Shown piece after piece: positions 36,148-44,585 of a stretch of DNA of 64,000 nt. Each line of letters opens with the position of its first letter. Position 1 is the stretch's first letter. The position numbers and the translations under genes are program-made. Location: assembly GCF_000797495.1 (NCBI RefSeq), contig NZ_JTGN01000023.1:28540-92539 (forward strand), in the 5' to 3' direction. The DNA comes from Robinsoniella peoriensis. Its GTDB lineage: Bacteria > Bacillota > Clostridia > Lachnospirales > Lachnospiraceae. Below the pieces are notes generated by a model. That model was given only the letters and a program-made list of their open reading frames with translations, made no database searches and was not told the DNA's origin.

Positions 36148-37672
36148 AACCTGCGCTCCTTTTCGTTCCTGCCATGTAAAGGCCTAATTCCTGCACAGTG
36201 ACTTCTTCCGGTTTAACATCTGCAACAATTTCCCCCTCGTACATTACCAGTATCCGGTCACTTAACTGCATTACTTCATCTAATTCCAGGGATACCAGGA
36301 GAACAGCCTTCCCCTTATCCCGCTGCGCTACCAGCTGTTTGTGTATATATTCAATGGCTCCTACATCCAGACCACGGACCGGCTGGACCGTTACGACAAT
36401 ATCCGGATCCCTGTCCAATTCCCTGGCAATGACTGCTTTCTGCTGGTTTCCTCCTGACATTCCCCGGACTACGGACTCTTCCCCCTGCCCGCACCGGATA
36501 TCAAATTGTGTAATCAGCTTTTTTGCATATTCGCGGATTGCCTGGAATTTCAGGAATCCATGATTTTGAAACCGGGGCGTATAGTAGGACTGCAGCACCA
36601 GATTTTCCTGTAAATCAAAGTCCAGCACCAGACCGTGTTTATGCCGGTCCTCGGGAATATGAGCCATCCCGTCCCGGCATTTTTTCCGGATACTTTCTTT
36701 CGTAATGTCCCTGCCATTTAAGGAAACACATCCTTCATCCAGGGGCATTAATCCGGTGATGCCATAAACCAGTTCTGACTGTCCGTTACCGTCAATTCCT
36801 GCAATACAGACAATTTCCCCTTTTCGCACCTGGAAGGAAACATCCTTTATAATATCCTTCTGGGAATTTGCAGATTTAATGGTAAGGTTTTTAACCTCAA
36901 GTACGGCATCCCCCGGATCCTGCTGCTTTTTCTCCACATTTAAATTAACTTTACGTCCTACCATCATTTCAGACATTTCTTCTTTTGAAGTTTCCTTTAC
37001 ATCGATGGTTCCAATATATTTTCCTTTGCGCAGTACACTGCAGCGATCGGCCACTGCCTTTATCTCATTTAATTTATGGGTAATAAAAATCAGGGATTTT
37101 CCTTCCTTTACAAGCTGTTTCATTACTTTCATCAGCTCATCAATTTCCTGAGGCGTCAGAACTGCAGTCGGTTCATCAAAAATCAGAACTTCATTGTCAC
37201 AGTAAAGCATTTTGAGGATCTCCACCCTCTGCTGCATTCCAACCGTTATATCCGATATCTTCGCATCCGGATCGATTTTAAAGTGATAGCGTTCACTTAA
37301 TTCCATGACCTTTTTCCTGGCATCGTCCATTTTTAAAAATCCATTTTTCAAGGTTTCCCTGCCCAGAATAATACTTTCTAATACCGTAAAATTATGTACC
37401 AGCTTAAAATGCTGGTGTACCATTCCGATCCCCAATGCATTTGCATCATTGGGATTATTGATCTTTACCTCTTTTCCGTTCATTTTGATCTGCCCTTTTT
37501 CCGGCTGGTAAAGTCCGAATAATACACTCATCAATGTAGATTTTCCTGCCCCGTTTTCTCCTAACAGTGCGTGAATCTCACCTTTTCTAAGCTGCAATGT
37601 CACATCGTCATTGGCCTTGAAGCTGCCAAATTCCTTTGTGATATGGTTCATCTCAATAACAAATTCCGCCAT
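36131..37672 (-). CDS. Nucleoside ABC importer double ATPase, NupO type
   Basis: The product of about 513 residues has two ABC domains in one chain, as in sugar and nucleoside importers. The first has GENGAGKST and VGMQQRVEILK with IFDEPTAVLTPQE; the second has GIDGNGQSELV and the degenerate MSGGNQQKAVIARELDR signature. The start is uncertain: ATG codons at 37672, 37684 and 37720 are all open, and 37672 (MAEFVIEM) follows GGTGGGG and begins the conserved fold. The upstream cytidine deaminase gene ends 26 bases before the first of these. Confidence 0.9.
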   Translation of the reverse strand: MAEFVIEMNHITKEFGSFKANDDVTLQLRKGEIHALLGENGAGKSTLMSVLFGLYQPEKGQIKMNGKEVKINNPNDANALGIGMVHQHFKLVHNFTVLESIILGRETLKNGFLKMDDARKKVMELSERYHFKIDPDAKISDITVGMQQRVEILKMLYCDNEVLIFDEPTAVLTPQEIDELMKVMKQLVKEGKSLIFITHKLNEIKAVADRCSVLRKGKYIGTIDVKETSKEEMSEMMVGRKVNLNVEKKQQDPGDAVLEVKNLTIKSANSQKDIIKDVSFQVRKGEIVCIAGIDGNGQSELVYGITGLMPLDEGCVSLNGRDITKESIRKKCRDGMAHIPEDRHKHGLVLDFDLQENLVLQSYYTPRFQNHGFLKFQAIREYAKKLITQFDIRCGQGEESVVRGMSGGNQQKAVIARELDRDPDIVVTVQPVRGLDVGAIEYIHKQLVAQRDKGKAVLLVSLELDEVMQLSDRILVMYEGEIVADVKPEEVTVQELGLYMAGTKRSAGYERKA

Positions 37673-37745
37673 ATCCCCACCCATGCATGCCGCAGTCCCC
37701 TCTGCGGCGCTTCCTTTCATAAATTATAATCGTTTTTGCCTGTAT

Positions 37746-38219
37746 CTATAAGTTATCTTTTGAAAAACTCAGTGGAAATAACTCTTCCAGCCGGTATGTC
37801 CGGTAATCCGTTTCGCTTTTTGCAAGCAATACCATAAATTCTTTTGGATTACAGAACTCTGCCATCACCTGCCTGCACACACCGCAAGGAGCGCAATAAT
37901 CCCTTTCCTCGTCTAAAGCACCCTCTTTATTCCCTACAATAACAATCTTTTCAAACTCCCTCTCCCCGACGGACACCGCTTTAAAAAATGCAGTTCTCTC
38001 AGCACAGTTCGTTGGCGAATATGCTGCATTTTCTATATTGCATCCGGTATATACACATCCGCTCTTCCCCAAAAGCGCTGCACCTACCTGAAATCCTGAG
38101 TAAGGGGAATAAGAGTATTTCTGGGCTTTATATGCCTCCCGAATCAGCTCCTTGTCTTCCATTAATCTCGTACCATCCTCTCTTTTATTACTTGCTTCCA
38201 TTACTGTTACTGCTTCCAT
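37746..38219 (-). CDS. cdd: Cytidine deaminase
   Basis: The enzyme converts cytidine to uridine with zinc. NCAERTA carries the catalytic Glu and one Cys ligand, and APCGVCRQ gives the other two Cys ligands. The frame has an unusual N-terminal stretch of about 19 residues before the conserved MEDKELIREAY start. The ATG at 38219 overlaps the end of deoB by 13 bases and has AAGGGA before it, so I keep it; 38162 is an alternative without a good ribosome site. It feeds uridine to the phosphorylase encoded later in the operon. Confidence 0.92.
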   Translation of the reverse strand: MEAVTVMEASNKREDGTRLMEDKELIREAYKAQKYSYSPYSGFQVGAALLGKSGCVYTGCNIENAAYSPTNCAERTAFFKAVSVGEREFEKIVIVGNKEGALDEERDYCAPCGVCRQVMAEFCNPKEFMVLLAKSETDYRTYRLEELFPLSFSKDNL

Positions 38220-39382
38220 ACTTCCCTTAAAAAACTTTCTCCGTCCACCTGGTTTTCGATTCCGAACAAATCCAATACCGTCGCCGCGATATCCGCAAAG
38301 GTTTTTCTTGTTCCCAAGGAGACATTTGCTTTGATGCTGTTCCCATAAATCAGCATCGGTGTATATTCTCTGGAATGATCTGTGCTTGCAGTTCCGGGAT
38401 CGCAGCCGTGGTCTGCGGTGATTATTAAAATATCGTCCTCTTTCATTCTCCCCAGAAATGTTCCAAGCTGCTTATCAAAATCTGTGGCTGCCTTTGCATA
38501 GCCGTCGATATCATTTCTATGTCCATACAGCATGTCAAAATCCACCAGATTCACAAAACAGATTCCGTGAAAATCACGGTCCTGAAGTTCTATTGTTTTC
38601 TCCATACCGTCTGTATTGCTCACTATGCTTCTGGTATCCTGTATTCCCCTGCCCGCAAATATATCATAAATTTTTCCAATGCCAAGTGTATCGAAACCTT
38701 TTGCTGACAAAACATCCAGCATGGTGTTCTTGGGCGGAACCAGGGAAAAGTCATGACGGTTCGTTGTACGCTTAAAATCCGGATATGTCCCTTCAAAAGG
38801 CCTTGCAATCACTCTTCCCACACCATGTTCTCCACAGAGAAGTTTTCTTGCGATCTCACAATCATGATACAATTCCTTCATCGGTACCACGTCTTCATGA
38901 GCTGCAATCTGAAAGACACTGTCAGCCGATGTATATACTATCAAAGCTCCGGTTTCCACATGCTCTTTCCCATAGTCCCGGATTACATCCGTGCCGGAAT
39001 ACGGTTGGTTACAGATCACTTTCCTGCCTGTCTCTTCCTCAAATCTTTTAATAATCTCTTTCGGAAATCCATTTGGATAAACAGGAAGCGGTTCCGGGGA
39101 AATTACACCAGCGATTTCCCAATGTCCGATGGTGGTATCCTTTCCCATAGACGCTTCTGCCATTCTTGCATAAGAACCGGTCGGGGTCACCTCGCTTTTC
39201 CCTTTTTCTACCCCTTCGATGTGAAACATTCCTAAATTCTCTAAATTCGGTGTGAAATACTTCCCTGACTTACGTATTGTTCTAAGTGTATTGCTGCCCG
39301 TATCATGAAATTTGTCCGCATCCGGAAGTTCACCGATTCCAAAACTGTCCAATACAATTAAAAACACTCTTTTTGCTTTCAT
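38207..39382 (-). CDS. deoB: Phosphopentomutase
   Basis: The 391-residue enzyme interconverts ribose or deoxyribose 1-phosphate and 5-phosphate. It has the alkaline-phosphatase-type metal motif LIVLDSFGIGELPDA at the N-terminus, the phosphothreonine segment GKDTTIGHWE and the later ITADHGCDPG metal motif. Length is normal. It is the first gene of the nucleoside operon and turns the sugar 1-phosphates made by phosphorylases into substrates for DeoC or the pentose pathway. Confidence 0.95.
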   Translation of the reverse strand: MKAKRVFLIVLDSFGIGELPDADKFHDTGSNTLRTIRKSGKYFTPNLENLGMFHIEGVEKGKSEVTPTGSYARMAEASMGKDTTIGHWEIAGVISPEPLPVYPNGFPKEIIKRFEEETGRKVICNQPYSGTDVIRDYGKEHVETGALIVYTSADSVFQIAAHEDVVPMKELYHDCEIARKLLCGEHGVGRVIARPFEGTYPDFKRTTNRHDFSLVPPKNTMLDVLSAKGFDTLGIGKIYDIFAGRGIQDTRSIVSNTDGMEKTIELQDRDFHGICFVNLVDFDMLYGHRNDIDGYAKAATDFDKQLGTFLGRMKEDDILIITADHGCDPGTASTDHSREYTPMLIYGNSIKANVSLGTRKTFADIAATVLDLFGIENQVDGESFLREVWKQ

Positions 39383-39403
39383 TCTCTTACCTATTGCATA
39401 TTG

Positions 39404-39429
39404 CCGGTTAGAGGGTAGGCTCTAACCGG
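39404..39429 (-). promoter_or_regulatory. Hairpin in the deoB leader
   Basis: CCGGTTAGAG pairs with CTCTAACCGG across a short loop. It lies 22 bases upstream of the deoB ATG on the transcript side. There is no T-run, so it is not a terminator; it may affect translation or mRNA stability. A second nested hairpin lies further upstream at 39523-39559. Confidence 0.5.
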
Positions 39430-39522
39430 CCTTACTGCCCTTTCTTACTATTTTTATATCTTATATGAATCCTCGTACATTTTGCTGTCGCTTGATAAAT
39501 AGATCATAGTCCCTTGTTGTAT

Positions 39523-39559
39523 TTTTAGATAGGACTTCTGTCCTTTCTTTTATCTAAAA
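39523..39559. promoter_or_regulatory. Nested inverted repeat between deoB and the epimerase gene
   Basis: TTTTAGATA and TATCTAAAA form a perfect 9-bp outer stem, with an inner GGAC/GTCC stem. It lies in the middle of the divergent 39383-39713 region. It could be an operator or a transcript element. A TTGTGAATTATGACC motif on the minus strand (about 39602-39616) resembles a Crp half-site, but no full site is clear. No promoter could be called with confidence on either side. Confidence 0.45.
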
Positions 39560-39713
39560 TATTCATTTCGTCTTATTTTACAATTTTTGTCTTCTGTATT
39601 TGGTCATAATTCACAATTGGTTCACTTCTTTATTATCTGAATAGATAGAAAAAGCTATACATATTCTTTAACAATACTTTCATTAATTTACAATCATTTT
39701 TAAGGAGGAACGC

Positions 39714-40814
39714 ATTATAAAAATTTCTAGAATTGATATCCAGGAAATAGATATTCCGCTGGTAACACCCTTTCGGACAGCGCTGCGTACCGTAAGTTCT
39801 ATCAATGACATTGTAATCACTGTTCATACGGATTCAGGAGAAACCGGCTATGGAGAAGCTCCTCCAACCGCAGTCATTACAGGGGATACCAAGGGCTCCA
39901 TAATCTGTGCCATTCGTAACTTTATCGCCCCTTCCATAATTGGTAAGGAGATTGATGACATAGAGGGCATCATGCATGCACTTCACTCCTGTATCCTGAA
40001 TAATTCATCCGCCAAAGCAGCTGTAGATATGGCAGTTTACGACCTCTATGCCAAGAGCCTGCACCGTCCCCTCTATCAGATACTCGGCGGTGCAAAGCAG
40101 ACGCTTGAGACCGACCTTACCATCAGTGTAAATCCCACAGAAATTATGATACATGACAGCCTTGACGCTGTAAACCAGGGCTTTCAGATTCTGAAAATCA
40201 AAGTAGGAAAAGAGGGCATGAAAGATGTAGAACGCATTTCCCAGATCCGCTCAGCGCTGGGCCCCCAGGTCACCATACGGGTAGATGCTAACCAGGGCTG
40301 GAATCCCAAAGAAGCGGTCCGTATTATAGCCCGGATGGAGGATCTGGGACTGGATATTGACCTGGTTGAACAACCGGTCCCGGCTCATGACCTGTATGGC
40401 ATGCAGTATGTTACGTCTCACTCCTGCACTCCCATTCTGGCAGACGAAAGCATATTCACTCCCCGTGACGCCATTCGGATTTTGGAAATGCATGGAGCGG
40501 ATATGCTCAATATCAAGCTGATGAAAACAGGTGGTATCCATCATGCCCTGAAAATCTGCAGTATCGCAGAAATCTACGGTGCAGAATGTATGATCGGCTG
40601 TATGCTGGAAAGTAAAATTGCTGTCAGTGCCGCCGCACATCTTGCTGCGGGAAAAAATATTATTACAAAAGTAGACCTGGATGGACCATCGCTCTGCAGA
40701 ACTGATCCATTTGAGGGCGGACCGGTCTATGAGGGTTCCTGTATCAAGATGAATCAGGATTATGGGATTGGTATTACCCAAGTGCCTAAACCCATATTTA
40801 AAACACTAAAATAA
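39714..40814 (+). CDS. L-Ala-D/L-Glu-type dipeptide epimerase with an AUU start
   Basis: The product of 366 residues belongs to the enolase superfamily and resembles B. subtilis YkfB in length and along the whole chain. It would epimerise Ala-Glu dipeptides from murein. Family motifs are LKIKVGKEGM with the first catalytic Lys, RVDANQGW, LVEQPV, LADES and NIKLMKTGG with the second Lys. The family N-terminus (SRIDIQEIDIPL through GEAPPTAVITGD) is encoded upstream of the first ATG at 39972, in an open frame that has no ATG, GTG or TTG. AAGGAGG lies five bases before an ATT at 39714, so AUU is the apparent start codon. A sequencing error or recent mutation of an ATG is the alternative. Confidence 0.85.
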   Translation: MIKISRIDIQEIDIPLVTPFRTALRTVSSINDIVITVHTDSGETGYGEAPPTAVITGDTKGSIICAIRNFIAPSIIGKEIDDIEGIMHALHSCILNNSSAKAAVDMAVYDLYAKSLHRPLYQILGGAKQTLETDLTISVNPTEIMIHDSLDAVNQGFQILKIKVGKEGMKDVERISQIRSALGPQVTIRVDANQGWNPKEAVRIIARMEDLGLDIDLVEQPVPAHDLYGMQYVTSHSCTPILADESIFTPRDAIRILEMHGADMLNIKLMKTGGIHHALKICSIAEIYGAECMIGCMLESKIAVSAAAHLAAGKNIITKVDLDGPSLCRTDPFEGGPVYEGSCIKMNQDYGIGITQVPKPIFKTLK

Positions 40815-40931
40815 CTTACTGAAAAGTGCTTGTATCTAATTATGCGATCCGTTTTCTTACGATGGGTTGTCATAAATATTTCTTTCATGCGTAGTATTAT
40901 GTGAAGAACAATTCCCATGAAAGGGTATGCC

Positions 40932-42389
40932 ATGCAGACATTGGTCCACTACATATCTGTCCTGAATGATACAATTAACCGTTTCGTCTGGGGAGTTCCC
41001 ATGCTGGTATTTTTTCTGGCTGTGGGAGTTCTCTATACAGTTGGAACCAGATGTTTTCAATTTCGTCATTTTAAGCTCTGGTTTTCCGAGACGATTCTCA
41101 CCTGTTTTAAAAAATCTCCACCAAAATCACCTGAGCCCGGTTTACAATCCGGTAAAAAGAAAAACTCCATATCTCCCTGGCAGGCAATGGCTACTGCCCT
41201 GGCCTCTACCGGCGGTGTAGGAAATATCGCCGGGGTTGCCACCGCCATTACGGCAGGCGGACCCGGCGCTCTTTTCTGGATGTGGGTTTCCGCTCTCCTG
41301 GGTATGATGACTCATTATGGTGAAACCGTACTTGGCATCTGCTTTCGAAATAAAGATAAGGACGGACACTACAGCGGAGGCCCCATGATCTATATGGAAA
41401 AAGGTCTTCACTGCAAATGGCTCGCCTGTTTTTTTTCACTTTTTTGTATCGGCGCAGCACTGGGCATGGGCAATATGTCCCAGTCTAACTCCATGGCAGA
41501 TGCCCTGAACCATTCCTGGGGTACCCCAAAGCTGGCGATCGGAATTGCTGCTGCTCTTATTACGGGACTTGTTATAACCGGGGGAATTGGCCGCATTACT
41601 ATCGTAAGTGAAAAACTGGTACCAATTATGTCTATCCTGTATATTATTGGTGCACTCCTTGTAGTTCTGACTCACATTGGAAATGTACCGGCTGCCTTTA
41701 GCTCTATCTTTCATGAGGCATTTAACTTTCGTGCCGCAGGGGGCGGAATTCTCGGATACGGAATAGCATCCGCCATGCGTACCGGAATTTCCCGCGGGGT
41801 CTTTTCCAATGAGGCAGGACTTGGAAGTTCCGTTATGGTACACGCCGCCGCAGATGTGGATCATCCGGCTATCCAGGGTATGTGGGGAATCTTTGAGGTA
41901 TTTGCCGATACAATGGTGGTGTGCACCATTACCGGCCTGGCTATCCTCTGCTCCAATGTCTATGACCAGACGGCTTACTTAAATGCCATGCAGTTAGACC
42001 AGATGTACCAGACTACCCGCTATATTGATGCGCTTCCAAATGGTGTACCGCTTGCGTCAGCTGCTTTTGCTTCCACCTTTGGCTCGATGGGAGATATCTT
42101 TGTCTCCTTTTCTATCCTGCTTTTTGGTCTGGCTACATTGCTTAGCTGGTCCTATTTCGGAGAGCAGGCAGTCATCTACCTCTTTGGCCACAAAGTTGTG
42201 CCTGCATATAAGTTTATATATATCTTTTTTATCGTAATCGGAGCTGTTGCCCGGCTGGATTTCGTCTGGAGCGTCTCGGATACGCTAAACGGACTTATGG
42301 CGATTCCAAACCTGATAGCCATTACGGTACTGTCGCCTACGGTATTCCGGGTAACAAAAGATTATTTTGTCAAATACAAGGGCGGGTGA
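40932..42389 (+). CDS. AGCS-family amino-acid:cation symporter
   Basis: The product of about 485 residues has the AGCS motifs GGVGNIAGVATAI, GGPGALFWMWVSALLGM, THYGETVLG and SRGVFSNEAGLGSSV over about ten membrane helices. It would import a small neutral amino acid with Na+. The ATG at 40932 is chosen because AAAGGG lies six bases before it; an upstream ATG at 40917 lacks a site. It follows the dipeptide epimerase by 117 bases and may supply alanine or glycine to the same pathway or carry its product. It is not preceded by a glycine aptamer, unlike the AGCS gene at 28045. Confidence 0.88.
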   Translation: MQTLVHYISVLNDTINRFVWGVPMLVFFLAVGVLYTVGTRCFQFRHFKLWFSETILTCFKKSPPKSPEPGLQSGKKKNSISPWQAMATALASTGGVGNIAGVATAITAGGPGALFWMWVSALLGMMTHYGETVLGICFRNKDKDGHYSGGPMIYMEKGLHCKWLACFFSLFCIGAALGMGNMSQSNSMADALNHSWGTPKLAIGIAAALITGLVITGGIGRITIVSEKLVPIMSILYIIGALLVVLTHIGNVPAAFSSIFHEAFNFRAAGGGILGYGIASAMRTGISRGVFSNEAGLGSSVMVHAAADVDHPAIQGMWGIFEVFADTMVVCTITGLAILCSNVYDQTAYLNAMQLDQMYQTTRYIDALPNGVPLASAAFASTFGSMGDIFVSFSILLFGLATLLSWSYFGEQAVIYLFGHKVVPAYKFIYIFFIVIGAVARLDFVWSVSDTLNGLMAIPNLIAITVLSPTVFRVTKDYFVKYKGG

Positions 42390-42432
42390 TTTACAGAAAA
42401 CGTTAACACGGAGTAATTCTTATGTCAGGACA

Positions 42433-42512
42433 TACAAAAGCGCTGCTTTTCTTTCCGGGAAGGTATATCCCCGGGACCCAGCAACGCTTTTGTACAATAA
42501 AGCTTTTATTGT
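42433..42512. terminator. Inverted repeats between convergent genes, likely bidirectional terminator
   Basis: TACAAAAGCGCTGC (42433-42446) and GCAACGCTTTTGTA (42481-42494) pair at 13 of 14 bases and enclose a GC-rich inner stem; ACAATAAA and TTTTATTGT follow as a second small palindrome. It separates the AGCS gene from the convergent ybaK gene. T-runs are short, so the call is moderate. Confidence 0.5.
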
Positions 42513-42572
42513 ATAGCAACTATTATTCTTTTTACAAGTACCTCCCCAATATATCTGCATTTTGAAAAAGTA

Positions 42573-43049
42573 TTAAACAACGATATCCGCAAACTCAGCT
42601 TTCACCAGACTTTGCAGGGCTAACGGCGACAGCCTGATCGTGGTTCCAAGTTTTCCGCCGCTGATATAGATTTCATTATATTTCCGGGCACTGCTGTGTA
42701 TGATTGTCTTGTATTGCTTTTTCATTCCAACCGGGCTGCATCCGCCCCGGATATATCCGGTTATTTTATTGATATCTTTTACATGGATCATCTCCACTGA
42801 CTTTTCACCCACTGCTTTGGCAGCTGTTTTCAACTGTACTTCTTCTGCAATAGGGATCACAAATACGTAGTATTCCCTGCTCTTTCCCTGGGCCACCAGT
42901 GTTTTAAAGGATTGCTCAACGGGCGCACCAGTTTTTTCTGCTGTATGGAGACCGTCTATGAACTCATCACATTCATAGGTGATGAGTTCATAGGGTATCT
43001 TATTTTTTTCCAGTATCCGCATTGCATTGGTTTTTTGCTCTTTTGCCAT
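42573..43049 (-). CDS. ybaK: YbaK/EbsC-type aminoacyl-tRNA deacylase
   Basis: The 158-residue protein fits the Cys-tRNA(Pro) deacylase YbaK, which removes cysteine wrongly loaded on proline tRNA. The family segments FKTLVAQG, EVQLKTAAKAVGEK and the GYIRGGCSPVGMKK block are visible. It overlaps no neighbour; the Nudix gene ends six bases upstream, so both are probably on one transcript. Confidence 0.88.
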   Translation of the reverse strand: MAKEQKTNAMRILEKNKIPYELITYECDEFIDGLHTAEKTGAPVEQSFKTLVAQGKSREYYVFVIPIAEEVQLKTAAKAVGEKSVEMIHVKDINKITGYIRGGCSPVGMKKQYKTIIHSSARKYNEIYISGGKLGTTIRLSPLALQSLVKAEFADIVV

Positions 43050-43054
43050 TTCAC

Positions 43055-43621
43055 TTATGCCTCCTGATTGTGTCCATATAAATATGTTCCCAGCAACTCC
43101 ATTTCATCCTGATAAATACAGTGCTTAAGTTCTCCGTTTTCCATCTGATTCATGCATTCCCGAAAAGATAGCCATATTACGGATTCCACCTCTGATGTCT
43201 GCAGGATAAACTCTTCGGGGTTCATATCCCGGTAAAGCACATAAACTGCACTTAACTCATAATTCCGCCAGGGTTTTCCGTAGAATTCTGTTTCCAAAAG
43301 GGCATCATGGCGCCCTATATAGTGCAGTTCATCCGCTGCCGCCACCACGCCCAGCTCCTCCTTAAGTTCCCGTATTGCCGATTCCAGGTAGTCCTGCCCT
43401 GCCGGTATGTGTCCGGCCGAAGAAATGTCATAACAGCCTGGGAAGGAATCTTTGTCACTGCTTCTTTTTTGCAAAAGGATATCAAAATCCTCATCTGTAT
43501 TTTTTCTAATGATCCATACATGGGAAGTCCCATGAATATCTCCGTCTCTATGCACCAATGAGCGTTCTTTGGTTTCTCCCGTGATGTTTCCATCTAAATC
43601 ACGGATATCAAAATATTCCAT
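43055..43621 (-). CDS. Nudix hydrolase
   Basis: The 188-residue protein has a full Nudix box (GHIPAGQDYLESAIRELKEELGV), which binds a metal and cuts nucleoside diphosphate linkages. N-terminal HGTSHVWII and LLQKRSS match the group that includes IPP-isomerase-like Nudix proteins. Substrate is not predictable. It sits directly upstream of ybaK. Confidence 0.85.
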   Translation of the reverse strand: MEYFDIRDLDGNITGETKERSLVHRDGDIHGTSHVWIIRKNTDEDFDILLQKRSSDKDSFPGCYDISSAGHIPAGQDYLESAIRELKEELGVVAAADELHYIGRHDALLETEFYGKPWRNYELSAVYVLYRDMNPEEFILQTSEVESVIWLSFRECMNQMENGELKHCIYQDEMELLGTYLYGHNQEA

Positions 43622-43761
43622 ATAACCTCCAAGAGTCTGTTTTAAAAATGCTTTCTTTATGGATTATCATAGTTTTTCTATTACCGATCATAGATCAAAT
43701 TTATCCATTTGTAAAGCAGATATGGAGATTTCTCTTCTTTGTCACCAATGCAATTCTCTTC

Positions 43762-44196
43762 TTACATATTTTTATTGTATCTGCTGATATAAAACACATT
43801 TGCAAAAATAACAATCAGATATGCCACGACAAGTGTAAGTGTAACCCAAAGTTCTACCTGCATCAGGGCATATACCAGCATGAGTGCTCCAAATACATAG
43901 ATCATTAGATCATAAGCTTTGCCTTTTGCCTGGTTCCTTATCGAGACATTTCGCTCGTCATTTGTATCAATCCTAATCTGCTTTGCTGCTTCCGGATTTT
44001 TCCGATAAGAAAGGTTTGTAAATACAGTACCAATATTCTGGCCAAATACACCTGCCCCTATACCGATCATAATAAATGGCAGTACAGCCATAATTCCTTC
44101 TGCGTCACCATAAAGCTTTGCCAATACCGCCCCTGATGCTCCTAACACCAGACCAATCACTGTAAATATAACATATTTTCCTATTTTATACCCCAT
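43762..44196 (-). CDS. Small polytopic membrane protein, DUF2178-like
   Basis: The 144-residue protein has about four membrane helices and a cytosolic DTNDERN segment typical of proteins paired with small HTH regulators. I recognise no function. It starts three bases after the HTH gene, so the two form one unit. Confidence 0.7.
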   Translation of the reverse strand: MGYKIGKYVIFTVIGLVLGASGAVLAKLYGDAEGIMAVLPFIMIGIGAGVFGQNIGTVFTNLSYRKNPEAAKQIRIDTNDERNVSIRNQAKGKAYDLMIYVFGALMLVYALMQVELWVTLTLVVAYLIVIFANVFYISRYNKNM

Positions 44197-44199
44197 ATC

Positions 44200-44397
44200 T
44201 TAATCCTCCTCATAAATAAAAATATCTTCAATTGTCATTTCAAAATACCTTGCGATCTTAAATGCCAGTAAAATTGAGGGATTATATCTTCCGTTTTCCA
44301 GTGATCCGATTGTCTGCCTGGAAACCTCAAGATCCTGTGCCAGCTGTTCCTGACGGATCCCTCTTTCTTTTCTTATTTCCTCTAACCGGTTTTTCAC
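44200..44397 (-). CDS. Small XRE-type HTH regulator
   Basis: The 65-residue protein is almost only an HTH domain (RQEQLAQDLEVSRQTIGSLENGRYNPS), like YozG and related Firmicute repressors. The start is a GTG with a purine-rich AAGGGGCGGTGAG before it. It probably controls its own gene and the following membrane protein gene. It has a clear promoter (44442-44470). Confidence 0.88.
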   Translation of the reverse strand: MKNRLEEIRKERGIRQEQLAQDLEVSRQTIGSLENGRYNPSILLAFKIARYFEMTIEDIFIYEED

Positions 44398-44441
44398 CTC
44401 ACCGCCCCTTTCTCATTATGGAAAGCTTCCTTTACATTTTC

Positions 44442-44470
44442 ATCATATACCTTATTTTCAGAAATGTCAA
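44442..44470 (-). promoter_or_regulatory. Promoter of the HTH/membrane protein pair
   Basis: On the minus strand, TTGACA (44465-44470) and TATGAT (44442-44447) are 17 bases apart. The HTH gene starts 45 bases downstream. Confidence 0.75.
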
Positions 44471-44585
44471 GCTTACTTTCCATTTTTATTTTTTCTTTTG
44501 GTGTAGTGTTGGTGTGGTATTGATTTTATACTTACTCAATTAGATCATTGTAATTACCCGGGTTATCACAGAGGAGGCCTTACAT

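Noticed and set aside
39972-40814. 280-residue epimerase starting at the first ATG
   Set aside because: The family N-terminus is encoded upstream in the same frame with a strong ribosome site, so this start would give a truncated fold.
42433-42512. Riboswitch or T-box between convergent genes
   Set aside because: No conserved aptamer core is seen and both flanking genes end here, so a terminator is the simpler reading.
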